Shown: positions 57,885 through 64,000 of the stretch, one piece after another
Position numbering within the stretch: position 1 is the stretch's first letter
Layout: each line of letters begins with the position of its first letter
Assembly (NCBI GenBank): GCA_016714225.1
Contig: JADJNS010000009.1
Span: forward strand, 124,001 to 188,000
Origin: Archangiaceae bacterium
GTDB lineage: Bacteria > Myxococcota > Myxococcia > Myxococcales > Myxococcaceae
Length of the DNA stretch: 64,000 nt
Direction: 5' to 3'
The notes under the pieces: generated by a model
Told to the model about the DNA's origin: nothing
The model's database searches: none
What the model saw: the letters and a program-made list of their open reading frames with translations, nothing else
Program-made: the position numbers and the translations under genes

Positions 57885-60140
57885 GTGAAGCGATTGCTGC
57901 TCTCGTTGCTGGTGGTGGGGTGCAGCAGGCCCGCGAGCCTCACCGATGCCGGCGCGGCGGCCCTCACCTCGGGCGCGAAGCTCTCGGTGGTCGGCCCGCG
58001 GCTCATCTCGAACCAGACCTCGAACCCGCTGACGGTGAAGGGCTCGGGGCTGAAGACCGGCATGAAGCTCGAGGTGGGCGGAGTCGTCGCCGAGCTCACC
58101 GCGCTCGACGCTTCGCACGCGTACGCCCGGCTGCCGGGGGGCATGAAGATTTCCCCCGACCAGCTGCAGGTGCTGGCCGAGGTGAAGCTCGACGGCGCGC
58201 CGACCGGCCTGAAGGTGAAGGTCATCAACGACACGTCTTTCCCCGTGCTCGGTGCGCTGGCGGTGAACGGGTCGACCGCCTGGGTCGCGTCGCAGACCGA
58301 AGACGCGGTGTACGCCATCGACCTGGGCACCCGGGTGGTGACGCGCGTCGAGGTCGCCGACGGCCCGACCGCGCTGGCGCCGTGGCGCGATGGCGTCGTG
58401 GTGGCGCACCGCTTCGCGCCCGAGCTGCGCGTGCTCTGGGCCGACGGCGGCACCCAGACGCTGCCGGGCCCGGCGTACGCAGCGGCGCTGCGGGTCGAGG
58501 GCGACATCGCCTGGGTCGCCGAGCAGGCGCGCGACTCGGTGAGCGCGCTGAACCTGGCCGACGGGGCGAGAGAGCTGTGGCGCACGCCGGTGGCGCCCAA
58601 CCCCGGAGCGCTGGCGGTGACCTCGCGCGGCCTCGCGGTGGGCTCGCACCAGACCGGCGAAATCGAGTGGCTCGAGCCGGGCACCGGCAAGGCGCTGGGG
58701 TCGGTCGAGCCGGGGCCGGGCACGCAGATTCTCGGGCCGCCCACCATCGGCGGCGACGGGCCGGCGATGTCTGCATACGTGATGAATGGCTCGATGCCGC
58801 GCGCGCTCGCGTTCAGCGCGAAGCTCGGCACGCTGTTCTCGGCCAGCATCGGCCCCAACATCGGCCCCAACCCCCAGAAGATGGAGGTCGCGATGAACGG
58901 CGGAGTCGCCGCCCTGAACCTCCCTCGCCCCAGGAGGGAAGGCCAGGTGAGGGGGCCACCACTACCTGCGCCACCTCGGCACCGGAGGCGGCGTCACCCA
59001 GGCGCTGGTGCTCGACGACGCGCGCGGCCTGCTCTACGGCGCCGACGTGGCGCTGGGCCTGGTGCGGGTGTTCGACGCGAAGAAGCTGGCCGGCAAGAAC
59101 CCGAAGGACGCCGAGAAGGCGGTGCTGCAAGAGGTGGCCATCGAGCCGCCGCCGGGCTTCCCGTTCATTCGCCCGAAAGAAGACTTCGGCATCAAGGGCC
59201 GCGCCGGGTTGGCGCTGCACTCGGGGCCCGCGGCCCTGCAGCTCTCGGCAGACCGCAAGACGCTGTACGTGCTCGACCGCTTCACCGGCACGCTGGCGCG
59301 CGTCGATGTGAGCCGCGCCGACCAGAAGCGGGCGGCGGTCATCGACCAGCTGCCCATCACCCCGATGCTGGGCCAGGCCTCGCGCCGCCGCGGCGAGATT
59401 CTCTACTTCACCGACCTGGGCCGCACCGCGGTGACCTGCGACGCGTGCCACCCCGACGGGCACACCGGCGGGCTGATGTTCGAGAAGACGTCGCCGCTGC
59501 GCATCTACCGGCCGATGACGGTGCGCGGCGCGCTCGAGACGGCGCCGTACTTCACCCCCGCGTCGACCTTCAGCATGGGGCAGACCTCGAAGTTCGTGAT
59601 GGACAGGAACCGCTACAGCAACCCCACGCCGACCATCGAAGAGCTCGAAGACGTGACGCGGTACGCGTCGGCGGTGGTGACGTTGCCCAACCCGTTCGTG
59701 GACGTGAGCGGCGCGCCACCCGAGGCGCTGACGCTGCCCGACGGCAGGCCCTCGCACCCGCGCAAAGGCCTCGAGCTGTTCGAGGGCAAGGCCGAGTGCT
59801 CCGGCTGTCACCCCGCGCCGCAGTTCACCACCGACCAGGACAACGAGACGCGCGGCAAGTTCCTCGACGTCGGCACGCCGCACCTGATGGGGCTGCGCGA
59901 AGAGCTGCAAGACCCGCTGTTCCGCGGCTTCGGGGTGCCGCCCTGGCGGGCAGCTGGGACGTGTTCCCCATGCTGACCACCGGCAGCGCCGGCCTGCGCG
60001 CCGAGGGCGACCGGCTGGTGGTCGACACCCGCTTCCCGCTGCGCAAGGCGGTGACCGGCTTCGGCCCGAAGCACGGCCGCGCCGACCTGCTCACCCCCGA
60101 AGAGGTCGACGACCTGCTCGGCTACGTGCAGTCGCTCTGA
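57885..60140 (+). pseudogene. Beta-propeller/diheme cytochrome c gene with two disruptions
   Basis: The reading frame starts at GTG 57885 with a lipoprotein signal (LLLSLLVVGC) and a WD-like/NHL propeller (about 100-340; NGSTAWVASQTEDAVYAID, DGDIAWVAEQARDS). At about 58919-58956 a REP-like sequence interrupts it and shifts the frame. The native continuation (HHYLRHLGTGGGVTQALVLDD) is in another frame, running to 59976. That part holds two c-type heme motifs, CDACH and CSGCH, as in MauG/cytochrome-c-peroxidase-like proteins. A one-base slip near 59941 moves the ending (GSWDVFPMLTTG) back to the first frame, which stops at 60140. As sequenced no single product is possible. Confidence 0.75.
58919..58956. 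repeat. REP-like palindromic element inside the cytochrome gene
   Basis: cctccctcgccccaggagggaaggccaggtgagggggcc contains an inverted repeat (tccctc / gaggga, 7-nt loop) and the CCCTC...GAGGG theme of dispersed proteobacterial palindromes. It coincides with the point where the coding frame is lost, so it is read as an insertion of about 35-38 nt; exact borders are uncertain. Confidence 0.65.
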
Positions 60141-60235
60141 ACCTCCTACAGACGCGCGTGTCCGAGCGCGGCCTCTCGGGTGGCGGGTGTCGAGCTGCCG
60201 GGCGGTCTCGCCAGCCTGGCTTCGAAGGCCGCTAC

Positions 60236-60742
60236 CTACTGGGCCGGCGGTGAAGCGGGGCAACGGCCATCGGCCGGCGTGCTCAGCACGTACCAGCGCT
60301 GAGCGCGCGCGAGGCAGAACGTGAGCTCGGCGTGGGAGCCGCGCTTTTCGGTGTCGACCTCGAGGCGTGCGACCCGCCCCGGCTGGTAGCCGGCCCGGCA
60401 GGAAATCGCGTCGTAGCGGCTCTGGGAGATGAGCTGCTGGCGCGCGAGATCGCAGGCGGCCTCGGCATCGAGCTGCTCTCCCTCGATGCGACCCTGCAAC
60501 TTCTCGGCGATCGCCGCCGCTTGCGCCTTGCGCTCGGAGTTCGCTTCGGCGCCGATCATCGCGACGGTCACATTCACGGCGGTTGCAACCAGGAACACGC
60601 CGAGGCTCGCAAAGGCGAGAGCCTTCGGCCGGCGCCCCTCTCCGCGCGCGCTGAGAATCGACACGAGCGCCCAGCCGCCGCTCACCAGCGAGAGCGGAAA
60701 ACAGACGATGCCGACGACGCCCAGCACCAGCGCGAGCACCAT
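60236..60742 (-). CDS. Small membrane protein, DUF4190-like
   Basis: 168 residues from ATG 60742 (AAGGA about 10 nt upstream); an upstream GTG at 60772 would add ten residues. Two membrane helices (about 3-25 and 40-60) are joined by a short loop (SARGEGRRPKALA), the pattern of DUF4190 proteins. The C-terminal domain is extracytoplasmic with two Cys pairs (ACDLARQQL ... SCRAG; FCLAR ... RCPAS). Function is unknown. It is convergent with the broken cytochrome gene and divergent from the molybdenum hydroxylase. Confidence 0.7.
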   Translation of the reverse strand: MVLALVLGVVGIVCFPLSLVSGGWALVSILSARGEGRRPKALAFASLGVFLVATAVNVTVAMIGAEANSERKAQAAAIAEKLQGRIEGEQLDAEAACDLARQQLISQSRYDAISCRAGYQPGRVARLEVDTEKRGSHAELTFCLARAQRWYVLSTPADGRCPASPPAQ

Positions 60743-60888
60743 GTCGTCAGGGTCCTTCAACAGTCGCCGCACCCAGGGCCCTCATACCCGACTCGGTCGT
60801 GGTCGGGTCCCCGCCTCTGCCGTTTCCATCTCGTTACACGCACGAACCTTCAGGCCCGGCCCGTCGTTTGGGAATACGGTGCGCGCGC

Positions 60889-63855
60889 ATGAGCGACCCT
60901 TCCCAGCTTTCGCGGCGAGGTTTTCTCGGTGGAGCCTCGGTCACCGCGGCCACCAGCGCGCTGCTCGACTCGGCGGCCGCCCACGCGGCCTCGGGCGCCG
61001 AGCCGGTGAGCGGCGCGACGCCCATCACGCTCACCCTCAACGGCGCGAAGAAGACGCTCACCGTCGAGCCGCGCACCACCCTCGCGGCCGCGCTGCGCGA
61101 TTCGCTCGGCCTCACCGGCACCAAGGTGGTGTGCGACCGCGGCGCGTGCTCGGCGTGCACGGTGCACGTCGACGGCACCCCGATGCTGGGTTGCACCCTG
61201 CTGGCCATCGAGCTCGAGGGCCGGAAAATCGTCACCATCGAGGGCCTGGCCAAGGGCGACGCGCTGCACCCGGTGCAGCAGGCGTTCATCGAGCAAGACG
61301 CGATGCAGTGCGGCTTCTGCACCCCCGGCATGGTGATGAGCTGCGCCGGGCTGCTGACGAAGAACAAGAAGCCCACCGAGGCCGACGCGCGCGACGCCAT
61401 CGCCGGCAACCTGTGCCGCTGCGGCACCTACCCCAAGGTGGTGGCGGCGGTGCTGCAGGCCTCGGGGCAGAAACCGCCCCCCACGCTCGAGCTGGCCTCG
61501 ACCGCGCTCGCCCCCGACGGCCAGGGGCGGCTGCTCGGCGTGGTCGGCACCTCGCTGTCGCGCGGCGAGGCGCCTCCCGCGGGCGAGCCCCAGGCGTGGG
61601 GCACCAACGCGCAGCTGCGCCTGGTCGGCAAGCCCACGCCCCGCATCGACGGCCGGCAGAAGGTCACCGGCGCGGCCCGCTACACCGCCGACGTGCGGCT
61701 GCCCGGCATGCTCTACGCGCGCCGGGTGGTCTCGGTGCACCCGCACGCGAAGGTGAAGAGCATCGACACCTCGGCGGCCGAGGCGCTGCCCGGAGTGAAG
61801 GCGGTGCACGTGGTCGAGCGCACCCTCGAGGGCGCGAAGCTGCGCGACCCCTCGCAGGTGAAGGGCGAGCGGTACCCCACCATTCGCTACGCCGGGCAGG
61901 CGGTCGCCGCGGTCGCCGCCACCACGCCAGAGCTCGCCGACCAGGCCGCGCGCCTGGTGAAGGTCGAGTACGAGCCGCTGCCGTTCACGGTCGACCTCGA
62001 AGAGGCGCGCGGCGCGAGCGCTCCGCTGGTGTTCCCCGGGCCGACCGAGCAGCCGCCCACCGCCGGTGGCGGCGGCGCCCCCAAGGGCCTGCCGCAGAAG
62101 GGCAACGTGCGCGGCCCCGACGTGAAGAGCCGCGGCGACGTGAAGAAGGGCCTCGCCGAGGCGAAGCTCAAGCTCTCGGGCGACTACCGCACCCAGGTGC
62201 AGACCCACACCCCGCTCGAGGCGCACGGCGTGGTCGCCGACTGGCGCGACGACGGCCTCACCGTCTACGTCTCGACCCAGAGCACCGCCAGCGCGCGCAA
62301 CGAGCTGGCCACGGTGTTCGAGCTCGACGCCGGCAAGGTGCGCATCATCTCCGAGTTCATGGGCGGCGGCTTCGGCGCGAAGTTCGGCGCCGGCACCTAT
62401 GGGGTCTTGGCCACCCACCTGTCGCGCGCGGCCAAGGCTCCGGTGCGGCTGGTGCTCGACCGCGAAGAAGAGCACGTCAGCGCCGGCAACCGGCCCGCCA
62501 CGGTGCAGCACCTCGAGCTCGGGGCGACCGAGAACGGCACGCTCACCGCGCTCTCGGTGCAGAGCTACGGCACCGGCGGCGTCTCGACCGGCTCGGGCGC
62601 GGGCTTCTTCGCCGAGCGGCTGTACGCCACCCCCAACTTCCGCTCGGAGCACTCTGACGTGTTCACCCACGCCGGCCCGGCGGCGGCGTTTCGCGCGCCC
62701 GGCAACGTGCAGGGCGCGTTCGCGCTCGAGCAGCTCATCGACGAGCTGGCCGAGAAGCTGGGCGTCGACCCCCTCGAGCTGCGAGAGCGGCTCGACGTGG
62801 GCGAAGACCCGCGCGACCCGCAGCGCGAGGCGCGCCGGCTCGAGCGCAAGCTGGGCGCCGAGCGCTTCGGCTGGGCCCGGCGCAAGGCCCCGGGCAGCGA
62901 CGGCGCGGTGGTGAAGCGCGGCGTGGGGGTGGCCCAGTCGCTGTGGGGCCGCTTCGTCGATATGGACAGCTCGTGCGACGTGCGCATCAACCGCGACGGC
63001 TCGGTCGAGCTGCTCTCGAGCGTGATGGACATCGGCACCGGCACCCGCACCGCGCTGGCGCTGGTGGTGGCCGAAGAGCTGGGGCTGGCCTCGGCCGCCG
63101 ACGTCACCCTGCGCATCGGCGATACCCACCACCCGGTCGGGCCCTCGTCGGGCGGCAGCAAGACGCTGGTGGGGGTGGCCAGCGTCGCGCGCAACGCCGC
63201 CGCCGACGCGCGGCAGCAGTTTCTCGCCGAGGTGGCGGGCGGCTTCGGGGTGCCGGCCACCGCGCTCGAGCTCGTGAACGGCGAGGTGCGCAAGCAGGGC
63301 GAGCCCAAGGGCAAGCCGTTCAAGAAGGTCGCCGCGGGCATGAAGCGCGAGCAGCTCACCGCGCACGCACAGCGCAAAGACGACTACGGCGGCAACCCCA
63401 AGTCGGGCTACGGCGGAGTGCAGTTCGCCGAGGTGAGCGTCGACACCGAGACCGGCGTGGTGAAGGTCGAGCGGGTGGTGGCGGTGCACGACTGCGGCCG
63501 GCCGCTCAACCCGCTGGCGGTGCAGAGCCAGGTGAACGGCGGCGTCATTCACGGCATCTCGTTCGCGCTGTTCGAAGAGCGGCGCCTCGACCCGCGCAGC
63601 GGCCGCATGCTCAACGCGAACCTCGACCAGTACAAGGTGCTCGGCTCTCGTGACACGCCGCACATCGAGACCGTGCTGCTCGAGCACTACCAGGGCCTCA
63701 CCTCGGTCGACGCCAACGGCATCGGCGAGCCCGCCAACATCGCCACTGCCGCCGCGGTGGCCAACGCGGTCTACAACGCCGTCGGAGTGCGCCTGCGCGA
63801 GCTGCCCATGACGCCCAGGGCGGTGCTGACGGCACTGAAAGGAGCGCGCTCATGA
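60889..63855 (+). CDS. Tat-exported fused 2Fe-2S/molybdopterin hydroxylase (xanthine dehydrogenase family)
   Basis: 988 residues from ATG 60889. A twin-arginine signal (SRRGFLGG, residues 8-15) is followed by a 2Fe-2S domain (about 45-195) with eight cysteines: C82, C87, C90, C102, C141, C144, C176 and C178. The molybdenum-cofactor domain starts at about 235 (PRIDGRQKVTGAARYTADV). It has GGGFGAKF, a FRAPGN motif and the catalytic Glu in NGIGEP near the C-terminus. These two subunits are usually separate. The enzyme hydroxylates an aromatic N-heterocycle or aldehyde; substrate cannot be told. Its stop overlaps the start of the FAD subunit. Confidence 0.92.
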   Translation: MSDPSQLSRRGFLGGASVTAATSALLDSAAAHAASGAEPVSGATPITLTLNGAKKTLTVEPRTTLAAALRDSLGLTGTKVVCDRGACSACTVHVDGTPMLGCTLLAIELEGRKIVTIEGLAKGDALHPVQQAFIEQDAMQCGFCTPGMVMSCAGLLTKNKKPTEADARDAIAGNLCRCGTYPKVVAAVLQASGQKPPPTLELASTALAPDGQGRLLGVVGTSLSRGEAPPAGEPQAWGTNAQLRLVGKPTPRIDGRQKVTGAARYTADVRLPGMLYARRVVSVHPHAKVKSIDTSAAEALPGVKAVHVVERTLEGAKLRDPSQVKGERYPTIRYAGQAVAAVAATTPELADQAARLVKVEYEPLPFTVDLEEARGASAPLVFPGPTEQPPTAGGGGAPKGLPQKGNVRGPDVKSRGDVKKGLAEAKLKLSGDYRTQVQTHTPLEAHGVVADWRDDGLTVYVSTQSTASARNELATVFELDAGKVRIISEFMGGGFGAKFGAGTYGVLATHLSRAAKAPVRLVLDREEEHVSAGNRPATVQHLELGATENGTLTALSVQSYGTGGVSTGSGAGFFAERLYATPNFRSEHSDVFTHAGPAAAFRAPGNVQGAFALEQLIDELAEKLGVDPLELRERLDVGEDPRDPQREARRLERKLGAERFGWARRKAPGSDGAVVKRGVGVAQSLWGRFVDMDSSCDVRINRDGSVELLSSVMDIGTGTRTALALVVAEELGLASAADVTLRIGDTHHPVGPSSGGSKTLVGVASVARNAAADARQQFLAEVAGGFGVPATALELVNGEVRKQGEPKGKPFKKVAAGMKREQLTAHAQRKDDYGGNPKSGYGGVQFAEVSVDTETGVVKVERVVAVHDCGRPLNPLAVQSQVNGGVIHGISFALFEERRLDPRSGRMLNANLDQYKVLGSRDTPHIETVLLEHYQGLTSVDANGIGEPANIATAAAVANAVYNAVGVRLRELPMTPRAVLTALKGARS

Positions 63856-64000
63856 ACGCGTTCGAGTGGGTGGCGCCCAAGACGACCGAGCAGGTGAGCG
63901 AGGCGGCCCGGGCCCAGGGCGCGGTGCTGAAGGCCGGCGGAGTCGACCTGCTCGACCGCTTGAAGAACAACCTCGAGGCGCCCAGCCGGGTGGTCTCGCT
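63852..64000 (+). CDS. FAD-binding subunit of molybdenum hydroxylase, N-terminal part
   Basis: 49 residues are visible before the window ends. ATG 63852 overlaps the previous stop as ATGA. The start (FEWVAPKTTEQVSEAARAQGAVLKAGGVDLLDRLKNNL) fits the CO-dehydrogenase-flavoprotein/XdhB FAD domain, where AGGxDLxxxxK contacts FAD. Together with the upstream gene it completes an xanthine-dehydrogenase-type enzyme with FAD on its own subunit. Confidence 0.85.
   Translation, partial: MNAFEWVAPKTTEQVSEAARAQGAVLKAGGVDLLDRLKNNLEAPSRVVS

Noticed and set aside
55476..58649. Minus-strand ORF of 1057 aa opposite the spermidine-synthase-like gene
   Set aside because: It is rich in Arg, His, Gly and Gln, has no domain or signal, and lies wholly antisense to genes with clear motifs; high GC at third positions opens such frames.
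60850..63687. Minus-strand ORF of 945 aa opposite the molybdenum hydroxylase
   Set aside because: Same composition pattern and no recognisable domain; antisense shadow of a well-supported gene.
1..64000. tRNA, rRNA, integrase or insertion-sequence genes
   Set aside because: None found by reading both strands; no CCA-arm patterns, transposase domains or terminal inverted repeats of IS length were seen. A dedicated search would be more sensitive.

Overview
The window is very GC-rich and almost entirely coding, with strong G/C preference at third codon positions. The gene repertoire points to a myxobacterium (Myxococcota, most likely Cystobacterineae). It includes a Glt/Nfs-type gliding or surface-transport cluster, tandem PilZ and FHA proteins, an orphan Ser/Thr kinase, many secreted lipoproteins with Gly/Thr or Asp-Ala-Gly spacers, YARHG and CsbD proteins, and a sigma-54-like promoter. 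The taxonomic assignment is inference from gene content; no rRNA, tRNA, prophage, integrase, insertion sequence or CRISPR array was seen.

1-9.7 kb, mostly minus strand: a truncated membrane protein coupled to a tandem-PilZ protein, a DUF3592-like membrane protein, a small hypothetical, an FHA/transmembrane protein, a PafB/PafC-like pair of WYL regulators (the second with an apparent one-base frameshift), a class-V aminotransferase with an unusual Asn in place of the PLP-binding Asp, a small secreted protein, and a LytS/LytTR two-component pair. 9.7-21.4 kb: Bcp peroxiredoxin with a CapA-like lipoprotein, a poly-G tract, a YARHG protein, pdxH, glgA, a protein kinase, CBS proteins, a TonB-like protein, a CNNM/CBS transporter-like protein, an ECF sigma factor with an NrsF-like partner, and a short-chain dehydrogenase.

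21.4-28.6 kb: a PDZ/carboxypeptidase-regulatory-like protein, then a compact secreted set (TPR-like protein, metallophosphatase lipoprotein, pilus-secretin N-domain protein), a CBS-DUF2267 protein and a class III cyclase. 28.6-43.4 kb: csbD behind a candidate sigma-54 promoter, aat with two lipoproteins, a metallopeptidase, an M23-lectin fusion, a cytochrome-c-motif/toroid/Ig protein, an HExxxE lipoprotein, a translationally coupled trio (C45-like lipoprotein, outer-membrane barrel, secreted protein), a VWA lipoprotein, an NDH-2 dehydrogenase and a YchJ/SEC-C protein.

43.4-55.4 kb, minus strand: nine genes forming one Glt/Nfs-like envelope machine: small secreted protein, FHA-TM-TonB protein (GltG/PglI-like), two paralogous outer-membrane barrels (GltA/GltB-like), TPR proteins resembling GltC and GltD, two lipoproteins and a 647-residue TPR protein. 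No AglRQS motor lies in the window. 55.5-64 kb: a spermidine-synthase-like membrane protein, a diheme cytochrome/beta-propeller gene broken by a REP-like sequence and a one-base slip, a small membrane protein, and a Tat-exported fused 2Fe-2S/molybdopterin hydroxylase followed by its FAD subunit, which runs off the window.

Genes are packed tightly; at least eleven junctions use 4-nt NTGA stop/start overlaps. Non-coding structure includes dispersed hexamer/12-mer tandem repeats at three sites, two REP-like palindromes, a large leader hairpin upstream of the sigma factor, and one clear intrinsic terminator.
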